From the NCBI RefSeq assembly GCF_051124815.1, contig NZ_CP118488.1:1-64000 (forward strand): DNA of 64,000 nt. Direction: 5' to 3'. The notes beneath the pieces are model-generated. The model did not search any database and was not told where the DNA came from. It was given only the letters and a program-made list of their open reading frames with translations. A program made the position numbers and the translations under genes. The number at the start of each line of letters is the position of its first letter. Position 1 is the first letter of the stretch. This document shows positions 33,844 through 43,300 of the stretch, piece by piece. This stretch comes from Azospirillum sp051124815. GTDB lineage: Bacteria; Pseudomonadota; Alphaproteobacteria; Azospirillales; Azospirillaceae.

Positions 33844-35022
33844 ATGACCACTGTCGTCGCGAATGTTTCGATCAATTTATCGGGGTCCGGAGATTCCGCC
33901 GGTATCGTTTACGACAATTACTCGCTTCTTACGCAAAATTCTTCGCAGATTGCGTTCCGTTATACGCTGAACGGGGCGCCGGTGATGGACATTACCGTCA
34001 ACGGTTCGTTCAACATCACCGACTACAATGCGTCCGGAAGAATAACTTCCATGTCGGCCACCCTGCCCGGTGGAAGCTCTCTGCTGTCATTCAGCAATGT
34101 CAACATCAGCTTTTCCAGCATCTACAGTCTATCCTATGCACTGACCACCCAGAACATCCTGTCCGGCAGCGACCAGATCTTTGGATCGTCCTATGCCGAC
34201 ACGCTCTATGGATATAATGGAAACGATTATATCAGCGGCGGCGGCGGTGATGATCTGATCAACGGCGGGTATGGAGTCGATACGATCGACGGAGGTGACG
34301 GCGTCGATACGGTCATCTCCAGCCAGAGCTATGCGCCCAGTAAACTGATGAGCTACGGCGGCCAGTCCGCGATCATCGACCGCCTCAATGGGTCCGATCT
34401 GATTCGGAATGTCGAGTATATCCGGTTTTCCGACCGCACGGTCTCGACCTCCAGCGCGACCACCTTCGACGCGATGAGCTATCTCGCGGCCAACCGTGAC
34501 TTGGCGGCCGCGTTCGGAACCGACGGCACGGCTGCCTTCTACCATTACGTGCAGACCGGGCACCTCGAAAACCGGTCGACGACATTTGATGCCGCAAGCT
34601 ATCTGGCCGCAAACCGCGATCTTGCTGCTGCATTCGGCACGAACACCGCGGCTGCGACGGAGCATTACATTGTTCTCGGCCGGTCGGAAGGGCGCAGCAC
34701 CACGTTCAACGCCATGAGCTATATCGCAGCGAACCCGGATCTGATCCGGGCGTTCGGCACCGACACGACTGCCGCGGCGTTGCACTATGCCCGCACCGGG
34801 CGCCTGGAAGGACGGACGACCACTTTCAACGCGGCAGCCTATCTGGCGCGCAATCCCGATGTGCAGCGTGCCTTGGGCAGCACCGAGGCGGCTGCGGCCA
34901 CCCATTACGTACAGTTCGGATACCGCGAAGGGCGCTCCACCGTTCCGCTGACCACCACTGGACGGGCGGCTCCGATGCTTGAGGCGGATGGCTTGTCCGG
35001 AACGCTGGCAGCGATCTCCTAA
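33844..35022 (+). CDS. RTX-like calcium-binding protein with four 40-residue repeats
   Basis: 392-residue protein, probably secreted. The N-terminal 100 residues are Ser/Asn-rich beta-like sequence without a signal peptide. Residues about 121-160 hold RTX nonapeptide-like repeats (GGGGDDLINGG, GGDGVDTV) that bind calcium in the family. Residues 206-365 are four tandem 40-residue units with consensus TTFDAxSYLAANxDLxxAFG...HYxxxGRxEGRS. Type I secretion is a guess from RTX motifs; no transporter genes are adjacent. Codon use is less GC-rich than neighbours. A strong hairpin follows the stop. Confidence 0.75.
   Translation: MTTVVANVSINLSGSGDSAGIVYDNYSLLTQNSSQIAFRYTLNGAPVMDITVNGSFNITDYNASGRITSMSATLPGGSSLLSFSNVNISFSSIYSLSYALTTQNILSGSDQIFGSSYADTLYGYNGNDYISGGGGDDLINGGYGVDTIDGGDGVDTVISSQSYAPSKLMSYGGQSAIIDRLNGSDLIRNVEYIRFSDRTVSTSSATTFDAMSYLAANRDLAAAFGTDGTAAFYHYVQTGHLENRSTTFDAASYLAANRDLAAAFGTNTAAATEHYIVLGRSEGRSTTFNAMSYIAANPDLIRAFGTDTTAAALHYARTGRLEGRTTTFNAAAYLARNPDVQRALGSTEAAAATHYVQFGYREGRSTVPLTTTGRAAPMLEADGLSGTLAAIS
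34459..34938 (+). repeat. four tandem 120-bp (40-codon) repeats
   Basis: Units at 34459-34578, 34579-34698, 34699-34818 and 34819-34938. At protein level they share Y-L/I-A-A-N, D-L, A-F-G, H-Y and G-R-x-E-G-R-S/T. DNA identity is only moderate, so the array is old rather than a recent amplification. Confidence 0.8.
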
Positions 35023-35032
35023 GCGGACGTGC

Positions 35033-35071
35033 GGCGATGCGGCGGGCATCCACCGTGCCCGCCGCATCGCC
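35033..35071. terminator. bidirectional hairpin between the RTX gene and purT
   Basis: Perfect 16-bp stem GGCGATGCGGCGGGCA (35033-35048) with TGCCCGCCGCATCGCC (35056-35071) and a 7-nt loop. It lies 10 bp after the RTX stop and 7 bp beyond the purT stop on the opposite strand, so it can end both converging transcripts. No T-run. Confidence 0.8.
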
Positions 35072-35078
35072 TGACGAT

Positions 35079-36254
35079 TCACAGATACCGGATCGTCACC
35101 TTGTCCGCAGCCTGCTTGGCCCGCGCCCGCGCGTCGTCGGTGTCGGTGCCGGTGCCGGTGGCGAGCGCCACGCCCATGCGGCGATTCTTGCGGGTGGTAG
35201 GCTTGCCGAACAGGCGGACGTCGACCTCCTGCTCCGCCGACCCGAGGCGCAGCGCGTCGGCCAGCCCCTCGATGCGGAAATTCTCGGCCTCGCGGTCGGC
35301 CAGGATGACGGCCGACGCCGACGGGGCACTGCAGACGATGTTCGGGATCGGCAGGCCCAGGATGGCGCGGGCGTGCAGTTCGAATTCCGACAGGTTCTGC
35401 GACAGCAGCGTGACCATGCCGGTGTCGTGCGGGCGCGGCGACAGCTCGGAGAAAATGACTTCGTCGGCGGTCACGAAGAACTCGACGCCGAAGATGCCGT
35501 AGCCGCCGAGATTGTCGACGACGCGCGCCGCCATCGCCTTGGCGTCGTCCAGCATCGCCTGCGGCATGGCGACCGGCTGCCAGGATTCCTGATAGTCGCC
35601 GCGCTCCTGCCGGTGGCCGATCGGCTCGCAATAGAGGATGCCGTCGCGGGTGCGGACGGTCAGCAGGGTGATCTCGTACTCGAAGGGGACGAACTCCTCC
35701 ACGATCACCTTGCGGCGGTCGCCGCGCATGTTCGCCACCGCATAGTCCCAGGCGGCCTCCAGCCCGGCGGCGTCCTGCACCGTGCTCTGCCCCTTGCCGG
35801 AAGAGGACATCACCGGCTTGACGACACAGGGGAATCCGGTGTGCTTCGCCCCGGCACGGACCTCCTCCAGGCTCTCGGCATAGCGGTAGCGCGAGGTGCG
35901 CAGGCCCAGTTCGGTCGCGGCGACCTCGCGGATACGGTCGCGGTTCATCGTCATGGTGGCGGCGCGGGCCGACGGGACGACGGTGGTGCCGGCATCCTCG
36001 AACTCGTGCAGCACCTCGGTGCGGATCGCCTCCACCTCCGGCACGATATAGTCGGGGCGGTGCTTGGCGATGGCGGCGCGCAGGGCGTCGGCGTCCAGCA
36101 TGGAGAACACCTCCGCCGCGTCGGCGACCTGCATCGCCGGGGCGTTGGCGTAGCTGTCGCAGGCGATGACCTCGCAACCCAGCCGCTTGGCCGCGATGAC
36201 GAATTCCTTGCCCAACTCCCCGGAGCCGAGCAGAAGGATCCTGGCGGTGAACAT
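35079..36254 (-). CDS. purT: formate-dependent phosphoribosylglycinamide formyltransferase
   Basis: ATP-grasp enzyme that formylates GAR with formate and ATP in purine synthesis (folate-independent alternative to PurN). 391 residues. N-terminal LLLGSGELGKEF, VPEVEAIRTE, CVVKPVMSSSGKGQS and EVIFSELSPRPHDTGMVTL (Mg/ATP region) align closely with PurT. The ATG at 36254 has GGGGAG with 7-nt spacing; a 16-residue extension to 36302 is unlikely. Divergent from a small lipoprotein gene. Confidence 0.95.
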   Translation of the reverse strand: MFTARILLLGSGELGKEFVIAAKRLGCEVIACDSYANAPAMQVADAAEVFSMLDADALRAAIAKHRPDYIVPEVEAIRTEVLHEFEDAGTTVVPSARAATMTMNRDRIREVAATELGLRTSRYRYAESLEEVRAGAKHTGFPCVVKPVMSSSGKGQSTVQDAAGLEAAWDYAVANMRGDRRKVIVEEFVPFEYEITLLTVRTRDGILYCEPIGHRQERGDYQESWQPVAMPQAMLDDAKAMAARVVDNLGGYGIFGVEFFVTADEVIFSELSPRPHDTGMVTLLSQNLSEFELHARAILGLPIPNIVCSAPSASAVILADREAENFRIEGLADALRLGSAEQEVDVRLFGKPTTRKNRRMGVALATGTGTDTDDARARAKQAADKVTIRYL

Positions 36255-36373
36255 CCACGCACTCCCCGTATTGGCGACAGCAGCCCGACCATAGGGCTTC
36301 ACGCCGGCCGGGCCAAGCCCCGCCGCAAGTCTTTCGTATGCACCGGCCGGGCGGAAGCGATGCGGAGCAAAAG

Positions 36374-36394
36374 TTTCTAAAAAGAAATTATAAT
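36374..36394 (+). promoter_or_regulatory. A/T-rich promoter element upstream of the lipoprotein gene
   Basis: A perfect -10 hexamer TATAAT at 36389-36394 lies 66 bp before the lipoprotein ATG, in a local A/T-rich stretch. The small inverted repeat TTTCT-AAAA-AGAAA (36374-36387) stands directly upstream. No good -35 hexamer is seen. Confidence 0.45.
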
Positions 36395-36460
36395 GGTAAC
36401 GGATGAAAAACGCCGCTCATGTGTTCGTGCCTAAATGAAGCCCTATTCCGGGAGGCGGCG

Positions 36461-36877
36461 ATGGGAACGGTGGCACGGCGCGGAGGTTTCGGCGGCAGGA
36501 CCGTGATGGCCGCTTGTCTGGCGGTGTCGCTGGCCTTGCCCGGCTGCGCCGGCAACGGCAACGACGACATGGCGGGCGCCCTGCTGATCGGCGCCGCCGT
36601 GGTCGGGTTGGGCGTGCTGGCCGCGACCGCCGGCGATGACGACGACGGCGATTACAACCGCGGCCGGCACCATCACCGTCGCGGCGGCTACGACAATGGC
36701 GGCTATTACGGCAACGGCTATGACACCGGATACCGAAGCCGGGGCCGCGGCGGCTACAGTCGCTATGCCGGCAACGGCCGGTGCGACGACGCGCGCTACC
36801 GCACCTCCAACGGCGGGCGGGCGGAGGCCGGGACCGACGAATGGGACTGCCGCCGTTTCGGCGACGGCCGCAAATGA
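36461..36877 (+). CDS. Gly/Tyr/Arg-rich small lipoprotein
   Basis: 138 residues. From ATG 36461 (GGAGG upstream) there is an N-terminal basic region, a hydrophobic stretch and a lipobox LPGC. A second hydrophobic segment (ALLIGAAVVGLGVLAATAG), an Asp cluster and a long Gly/Tyr/Arg/His-rich low-complexity region follow. The C-terminal part CDDARYRTSNGGRAEAGTDEW with paired cysteines looks folded. No family recognised; envelope localisation is likely. Converges with the DUF5985-like pair with a 4-bp gap. Confidence 0.7.
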   Translation: MGTVARRGGFGGRTVMAACLAVSLALPGCAGNGNDDMAGALLIGAAVVGLGVLAATAGDDDDGDYNRGRHHHRRGGYDNGGYYGNGYDTGYRSRGRGGYSRYAGNGRCDDARYRTSNGGRAEAGTDEWDCRRFGDGRK

Positions 36878-36881
36878 CCGG

Positions 36882-37157
36882 TCAGCGCCGCCGTCCCTCC
36901 AGGTTCTTCCGGGCGATGCCGGCGATGATCAGCAGGAAGGCCAGCAGGCGCAACACATAGACCCAGCTCTGCTCCTCCCGCTCCAGCCCGCCCAGCGCCA
37001 GCACGATCTGGTTGGTCGCCAGCAGCGCAAAGGCCAATGCGAAGCTGGCGAACAGCGCATCGCGCGTCCGTCTCCAGAAGCTGAGAAAGAACAGCCCCGC
37101 GACCGCATACAGCGCTGCCAGCGCCCCGGTGAAGAAACTGTAGGTGGTTGGCAACAT
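36882..37157 (-). CDS. small membrane protein, DUF5985-like (second of a pair)
   Basis: 91 residues with three hydrophobic helices (FFTGALAALYAVAGLFFLSFW, FASFALAFALLATNQIVLAL, YVLRLLAFLLIIAGIA) and a Lys/Arg-rich C-terminus. Start ATG 37157 is one base from the stop of the upstream paralogue-like gene, so the two are co-translated. I believe it belongs to the DUF5985 group; function unknown. Confidence 0.65.
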   Translation of the reverse strand: MLPTTYSFFTGALAALYAVAGLFFLSFWRRTRDALFASFALAFALLATNQIVLALGGLEREEQSWVYVLRLLAFLLIIAGIARKNLEGRRR

Positions 37158-37426
37158 CACTCGGCATCCCAGATGAAGCCGTACAGCAGGACCCCGACCC
37201 CGGCCAGGGCGGAGAGATGGCGGAACGGCAGCAGGTCGACCTCCGTCGGCAGCACGACGACGTCGATGAACAGCAGCAGGTTGTTGATCGCCAGCCCGAC
37301 GAAGCACAGCGTGCTCCACAGCAGCAGGCGGCTGTGCGACCGCAGGTAACTGCGCAGCAGCAGGACCATGCACAGCAGGCTGGCGGCAAAGCACAGCAGA
37401 TAGACCGCCGACTTCAGGACATCCAT
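37157..37426 (-). CDS. small membrane protein, DUF5985-like (first of a pair)
   Basis: 89 residues, start ATG 37426, with three membrane helices (AVYLLCFAASLLCMVLLL, STLCFVGLAINNLLLFIDVVV, and a C-terminal LAGVGVLLYGFIW). Shares size and topology with its downstream partner and overlaps its start. The heterodimer idea is inference. A GC-rich hairpin repeat lies just upstream at 37443-37464. Confidence 0.65.
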   Translation of the reverse strand: MDVLKSAVYLLCFAASLLCMVLLLRSYLRSHSRLLLWSTLCFVGLAINNLLLFIDVVVLPTEVDLLPFRHLSALAGVGVLLYGFIWDAE

Positions 37427-37442
37427 GTCAGCGCCCTTCTTT

Positions 37443-37464
37443 CCCTCTCCCCGGCGGGGAGGGG
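37443..37464. repeat. short GC-rich hairpin related to the dispersed repeats
   Basis: CTCTCCCC and GGGGAGGGG flank a short GC loop just before the DUF5985-like pair. It resembles one half of the paired-hairpin elements at 24.2 and 31.1 kb, so it may be a solo remnant. Confidence 0.45.
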
Positions 37465-37524
37465 AGTCGATACAGGTCGAGGGAAGAAACTCTCGAAACA
37501 GCCATCGTCTCTGTCCAGTAAGTC

Positions 37525-37899
37525 TCAATCATTGAGGCGGAACCTGAAGGAGTCGGCAAAGATCTGCACCTTGTTGCCGGGTGCCGCGAAAATCTCGCGG
37601 ATGATGGCGGACGGACGGGTGGCATAGGCCTGCGCGATCTCCTCAACCCATTTGTCGAGGACCGGGGCGGCGGGCTGGTAGCGGTGACGGCCGTCCGCCA
37701 ACGCCACCAGAAGCCCGGCCCCGAGAAAGCCGCCCAGCGCCTCCTGAACCACCACGTCGCTGCCGCGCAGCTCCCTCACGAGGTCGCCGTTCGACCAGTC
37801 GCGATCGGGATGCCGGCGCAACAGCAAAAGCAGTTCCAGCGCCCAAACGGATCGGATGGAGCTTCTGAGCAGGGTAAGCGCGTCGTCGGACAAAACCAT
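37525..37899 (-). CDS. small hypothetical protein, possible winged-helix
   Basis: 124 residues. The helical N-terminal half (DDALTLLRSSIRSVWALELLLLLRRHPDRDWS, then DLVRELRGSDVVVQEALGGFLGAGLLVALADGRHRYQPA) has the helix-helix-helix-wing pattern of a winged-helix domain, with no membrane segment. C-terminal residues are unremarkable. It is the first gene of a minus-strand group with two small membrane proteins, so it could be their regulator or partner. I do not recognise a family. Confidence 0.6.
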   Translation of the reverse strand: MVLSDDALTLLRSSIRSVWALELLLLLRRHPDRDWSNGDLVRELRGSDVVVQEALGGFLGAGLLVALADGRHRYQPAAPVLDKWVEEIAQAYATRPSAIIREIFAAPGNKVQIFADSFRFRLND

Positions 37900-37965
37900 G
37901 AACCGGAACCTGACCTGATATGCACAACCGGCGGCGTGGGGCGGCGCCGCCCTCGATCCCCCTCA

Positions 37966-40344
37966 TCATCCCCGGACGGCCTCCGCCGGGGCGAGAGGGG
38001 ACTGCAAATCCAGCGCGCGCCGCAGGGCACGGGCCAGAACGCCGTCGCGATAAGGCTTCGGCAACGTTTCCGCACGGCCCAGCACGGCCCCCAGCACGGC
38101 GCCGGGATCGGTGGCGCTGCCGGTGTCGGCGGATGCGCCGGCCTCCGGTTCCGGCGCACTGGTTCCGTTGGCATAGCCCGACGCGAACAGCACCCGCAGC
38201 GAGGGATGGCGGCGCAGACCCTCCAGCGCCAGTTCGCGCCCGTTCAGCCCGCCGGGCATCACGATGTCGGTGAACAGAAGATCGACCGGCTGCCGGTCCA
38301 GCAGGGTCAGCGCCGCCTCCGCCCCGTCGGCCTCCAGCACGCGGTATCCCAGCGCCGTCACCGCCTGGACGGCAACCGCCCGCACGTCGGCGTCGTCATC
38401 CACCACCAGCACCGTCTCGCCACGACCGGCGAAGGCCTCGTCGGTACCGTCCTCGTCCGGAGCGGGGCCTTGCGCGGCGTCCATCGCCGCCCGCGGCAGA
38501 TAGAGGCGGAAGGTGGTGCCGGTACCGGGAATGCTGTCGATGCCGATCAGTCCGCCCGACTGCTTGACGAAGCCATGGATCATGGCAAGGCCGAGGCCGG
38601 TGCCCTTCCCCGTCTCCTTGGTGGTGAAGAAGGGCTCGAAGGCGCGCTCCAGCACGTCCGGCGGCATGCCGCATCCGCTGTCCGACACCGACAGCAGGAT
38701 ATAGTCGCCGGCCGGCACCGACATGCCATGCGCCGTCTGCGGCTCACCGAATCGGCTGTTCGCGGTGCGGATGCGCAGGGTGCCGCCGCCGGGCATGGCG
38801 TCGCGGGCGTTGATGACGAGATTAAGCAAGGCCGATTCCGCCTGCGACCGGTCGACCGACGCCGTCCACAACGGCTCGGCATCGGCCGGGGGCGCCTCGA
38901 TGGCGATGGCGACGGCGCCGCCCAGCGTCCGCTCCATCAGCTCGCCCATGCCGGCGACCAGCGCGCCGAGGTCCACCGGCTCCGGGTGAAGCTGCTGGCG
39001 CCGGGCGAAGGTCAGCAGCCGCCGCGTCATGTCGGAACAGCGCAGCGCCGCCTGCAGCGCCATCTCCGCCCGCCGCGCCGCCTTGGGATCGTCGGCGAGG
39101 CCGGGGACCAGACGCTCCAGGCTGCCGATCACCACCATCAGCATGTTGTTGAAATCGTGGGCGATGCCGCCGGTCAACCGGCCGACCATCTCCATCTTCT
39201 GCGCATGGGCGAGCTGCTGCTGGGCCTGGCGGGTCTCGGTCACGTCCATGATGGTGCCGAACAGCTCGGTCGGCACGCCGTCCTCGTCGCGCACGACGAC
39301 GGCCTGATCCAGCAGGTGGCGTTCGCCCCCGTCCGGGCCGCGCCAGCGATATTCCACCATGGTCAGCCCGGTCTCATGGACCGATTCCAACTGGCGCAGC
39401 ACGCGGCTGCGGTCGTCCGGATGCAGACCGCTTTCCCAGAATTGCGGATCCTCGATGAAGCGGGCGGCGGGGCAGCCCAGCACCGTTTCGGTGGTGTCCG
39501 ACAGGTAGCGGAAGGGCATGCCCGGCGTCAGGTCGGCAACATAGAGAACGATGGGGAGCTGGCCCAGGATCAGCGCCTGCCGCTCCTCCGACCGGCGCAA
39601 CGCCTGTTCGGCCTGCCGCATCTCGCGCCGCACCCGCTCGTTCTCGTCCAGCAGGCGCTGCTTCGCCTCGACCTCGCGCTTCACCTCCTCGGTCTTGCGA
39701 TAGAGATCGACGAAGACCGCCACCTTGCATTTCAGGATCAGCGGGTCGACCGGCTTGAACATGTAATCCACGGCGCCGGTGGCATAGCCGCGGAAGATGT
39801 GCGTCTCGTCCTTGTTGATGGCGGTCAGGAAGATAATCGGGATGTGGCGCGACTTCTCGCGCAGGCGGATCAGCTCCGCCGTCTCGTAGCCGTCCATGCC
39901 CGGCATGTGGACGTCCAGCAGGATCAGGGCGAAGTCCTGGCGCAGCAGATGCTTCAGAGCCTCCTCGCCAGAGCGGGCGAGCACAAGCTGCGCCCCCAGA
40001 TCCTCCAGCGTCTCGCGCACGGCGAACAGGTTCCGCGGGTCGTCGTCGACGATCAGGATCGCGACGTCCGCCTTGTCGGGCTGGGGATTCGAATCGCTGG
40101 TCATGGTTCCGCTTTCCCAACCCGCGGGGACGGCAGTCGGGCCGGCGGGGGGTGGCACCGGAGTCACGTCGGGTGCAGGGGCCGCCGGCAAAAACGTCTG
40201 GCGAACGGCATCCTCGCCGGGCGTCGGGACGCTGGTGGTGCCGAGCAGGGTCGACCGCTGAACCGGCGGTACCGGAGAAGCGGAAGGCGGCACGAGGGGG
40301 ACGCGCCGCCCCCTCCGCGCCGTCTGGAGCTTGCGCCGCGTCAT
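37966..40344 (-). CDS. hybrid sensor histidine kinase with receivers at both ends
   Basis: 792 residues. Order: Pro-rich basic head (1-80), receiver domain (about 93-210; LIVDDDP, ILLDVHMPGMDG, FKPVDP), coiled coil, PAS (about 265-370), HisKA-type dimerisation with the H-box GGIAHDFNNML, HATPase (GKGTGLGLAM) and a C-terminal receiver (LVVDDDAD, LLFTDIVMPGG, LPKPYR). No membrane segment. The ATG at 40344 overlaps the stop of the poly-HAMP kinase (ATGA); ATG 40104 (MTSDSNPQ) is an alternative that omits the head. It likely receives phosphate from the upstream kinase through its N-terminal receiver (inference). Confidence 0.85.
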   Translation of the reverse strand: MTRRKLQTARRGRRVPLVPPSASPVPPVQRSTLLGTTSVPTPGEDAVRQTFLPAAPAPDVTPVPPPAGPTAVPAGWESGTMTSDSNPQPDKADVAILIVDDDPRNLFAVRETLEDLGAQLVLARSGEEALKHLLRQDFALILLDVHMPGMDGYETAELIRLREKSRHIPIIFLTAINKDETHIFRGYATGAVDYMFKPVDPLILKCKVAVFVDLYRKTEEVKREVEAKQRLLDENERVRREMRQAEQALRRSEERQALILGQLPIVLYVADLTPGMPFRYLSDTTETVLGCPAARFIEDPQFWESGLHPDDRSRVLRQLESVHETGLTMVEYRWRGPDGGERHLLDQAVVVRDEDGVPTELFGTIMDVTETRQAQQQLAHAQKMEMVGRLTGGIAHDFNNMLMVVIGSLERLVPGLADDPKAARRAEMALQAALRCSDMTRRLLTFARRQQLHPEPVDLGALVAGMGELMERTLGGAVAIAIEAPPADAEPLWTASVDRSQAESALLNLVINARDAMPGGGTLRIRTANSRFGEPQTAHGMSVPAGDYILLSVSDSGCGMPPDVLERAFEPFFTTKETGKGTGLGLAMIHGFVKQSGGLIGIDSIPGTGTTFRLYLPRAAMDAAQGPAPDEDGTDEAFAGRGETVLVVDDDADVRAVAVQAVTALGYRVLEADGAEAALTLLDRQPVDLLFTDIVMPGGLNGRELALEGLRRHPSLRVLFASGYANGTSAPEPEAGASADTGSATDPGAVLGAVLGRAETLPKPYRDGVLARALRRALDLQSPLAPAEAVRG

Positions 40345-43300
40345 GGCTGCACCCCGCCGCCGCGCGCCTGCGGCCGGTTGCCCTTGGCGGTCCAGATCCG
40401 CAGCAGCGACAGCAGATGGTCGATGTCCACCGGCTTGGCGATGTAATCGGTGGCGCCGGCTTCGATGCATTTGTCGCGGTCGCCCTTCATCGCCTTGGCG
40501 GTGACGGCGATCATCGGCAGGCCGCGGAACTCGTCGATGCCGCGGATGGTGCGCATGGTCTCATAGCCGTCCATCTCCGGCATCATGATGTCGACCAGCA
40601 CCACGTCCACCTCCGGATCGGCACGCAGCCGCTCGATCCCCTCGCGCCCGCTTTCGGCATGCAGGACCTCGATCTTGTGGGCCTCCATGACGCTGGCGAG
40701 CGAGAAGATGTTGCGGATGTCGTCGTCGATCACCAGCACCCGCTTGCCGGCCAGCGACGGGTCGTGCTGGCGCAGATCGAGGATGCTGCGCCGCTTCTCG
40801 TCGGGCAGCCGGTCGACGGCGCGGTGCAGGAACAGCGCGGTCTCGTCCAGCAGCCCGGCCGGCGAACGGGCGCTCTTCAGCACCACCGTCTCTGCCAGCC
40901 GGCGCAGCCGCGCCTCGTCCTCCGGCGCGATGTCGGCGGCGACATAGACCACCACCGGCATCCAGGCCAGCGTGTCGCGGGTGCGCAGCCATTCGATCAG
41001 CTCGAAATCAACGGTGACCGGTCCGGACAGGGTCGGGCTCGACAGATCCAGCACCATGCAGTCGAAGCGGTCGGCGCTCAGCGCCGCCATCGCCGCCTCG
41101 ATCGAGGTGACGGTGTGCGTCTCCACGTCGCCGTTGCCGATCAGGGCGGCGACGGCGCCCGGCTGCGGGCTGTCCTTCTCCACCACCAGCAGCTTGCGGT
41201 GGTCGCGCTCCTTGAAGCTCTTCACCCGGTTCAGGGCGTCGAAGATCGCCTCGCGCTCCACCGGCTTCTCCGAATAGTCGAAGGCGCCCATCGACAGACC
41301 GCGCCGCCGCTCGTCCTTGGCGGAGATGACGTGGACCGGGATATGGCGGGTCTGCGGATCGCGCTTCAGCAGGTCGAGCAGCGCCCAGCCGTCCATGTCC
41401 GGCAGCCCGATGTCGAGCAGGACGGCGTCCGGCCGGTATTTGCGCGCCAGCGGCAGCGCCGCCGCGCCGCCGCTCGACAGGATGGTGCGGAACCCCTTTT
41501 CCCGCGCCAGATCGAGCAGGATGGAGGCGAAGGTGTTGTCATCCTCCACGATCAGCACCACCGGCTCGCCGGGGCGCAGCTTTTCGCGGTCGTCGCCGCC
41601 CGGCGGCATGTCCAGCAGCGCCAACCCCTCCTGCGGACCGGACGCCACCACCGGCCAGGTCGCCGTCTCCGTCCGTTTGGGCAACAGCCCGGCCGGCGCC
41701 GGGGAGGTGCCGAGCACGGTGCTGGCCGCAGCGATGGCGGGCGTGCCGAGCGGAGCGGCGGCATCCGCCATGCTGTCGAAGCTGCGCGGGACGAACAGCG
41801 TGAAGGCGCTGCCCTGGCCGGGTGTGCTGGAGACGCGGATCTCACCGCCCAGCAGCCGGGCGATCTCGCGGCTGATCGACAGCCCCAGGCCGGTGCCGCC
41901 ATATTTGCGGCTGGTGGTTCCGTCGGCCTGCTGGAACGCCTCGAAGATGATGCGCTGCTTTTCCTCGGGGATGCCGATGCCGGTGTCGATGACGGTGAAG
42001 GCCAGCACCGACGATGCGGCGTCCAGCGTCGGATGCGCCGCGCTCCAGCCTTCGGTCGCCGGGGCGACGCGGAAGGTGATGCCGCCGCTCTCGGTGAACT
42101 TGAAGGCATTGGACAGAAGGTTGTTCAGCACCTGGGCCAGCCGCTTCTCGTCGGTCTGGACGCTGGCGGGCAGCGTCTCGTCCATCTCGATGGTGAAGTC
42201 CAGCTTCTTCTCCTGCGCCAGTTGCGAGAAGGTGCGCTCCACATGGGTGCGCAGGTCGCCCAGAACGACCTCGCCGATCTCCAGCGTCACGGTGCCGGAC
42301 TCAATCTTCGACAGGTCGAGGATGTCGTTGATCAGTCCAAGCAGGTCGGACCCGGCAGAATGGATGGTGCGGGCGAACTCCACCTGACGGTCGGACAGGT
42401 TGGTGTCGGGGTTGTCGGCCAGCAGCTTCGACAGGATTAGCAGGCTGTTCAGCGGCGTGCGCAGCTCGTGGCTCATGTTCGCCAGGAACTGCGACTTGTA
42501 TTTGGAAGTCAGCGCGAGCTGTTCGGCCTTCTCCTCCAGCGCCGCCTTGGCGAACACCACCTCGCGGTTCTTGCGCTCGACCTCGATGTTCTGCTTCTCC
42601 AACTGTTCGGCCTTTTCCTCCAGCGCCTCGTTGGTAGTGGTCAGCTTTTCCTGTTGGGCCTTCAGCAGCTCCTCCGACTTGCGCAGCGATGCGGCCTGCT
42701 GTTCCAGCCGCTCGTTGGTGGTCTTCAACTCCTCCTGCTGGCTCTGCAGTTCGGTGGTCAGCCGCTGCGACTGCTTCAGAAGGCCTTCGGTGCGCATGTT
42801 GGCGGCGATCGTGTTCAGAACAATGCCGATGCTCTCGGTCAGCTGCTCCAGGAAGCTCTGGTGCGTCTCGCTGAAACGGCCGAAGCTCGCCAGCTCGATC
42901 ACCGCCTTCACGTCATCCTCGAACAGCACCGGCAGGACGATGATGTTCAGCGGCGGCGCCTCGCCCAGGCCGGAGCTGATGGAGACATAGTCGCGCGGCA
43001 CATTGGTCAGCAGGATACGCTTCTTCTCGTAGGCGCACTGCCCGACCAGACCTTCCTTCAGGTGGAAGCGGTTGGACAGGTTCTTGCGCTCCTTCAGCGC
43101 GTAGGAGGCGACCAGCTCCAGCAGCGGCTCGTCGCGGTCGCGGGTGGCGACGTAGAAGACGCCGTGCTGGGCGTTCACCAGCGGCGCGATCTCCGACAGG
43201 ATCATGTTGGAGACGGTGACCAGATCGCGCTCGCCCTGCAGCATGCGGGTGAATTTGGCGAGGTTGGTCTTCAGCCAATCCTGCTCCGCATTCTTCAGCG

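Noticed and set aside
36461..36877. RNA-binding or prion-like protein from the Gly/Tyr/Arg-rich region
   Set aside because: A lipobox and hydrophobic N-terminus indicate an envelope lipoprotein, so a cytoplasmic RNA-binding role is not supported.
37684..40446. 920-codon plus-strand frame opposite the second hybrid kinase
   Set aside because: Shadow frame; the minus strand encodes receiver, PAS, HisKA and HATPase motifs in order.
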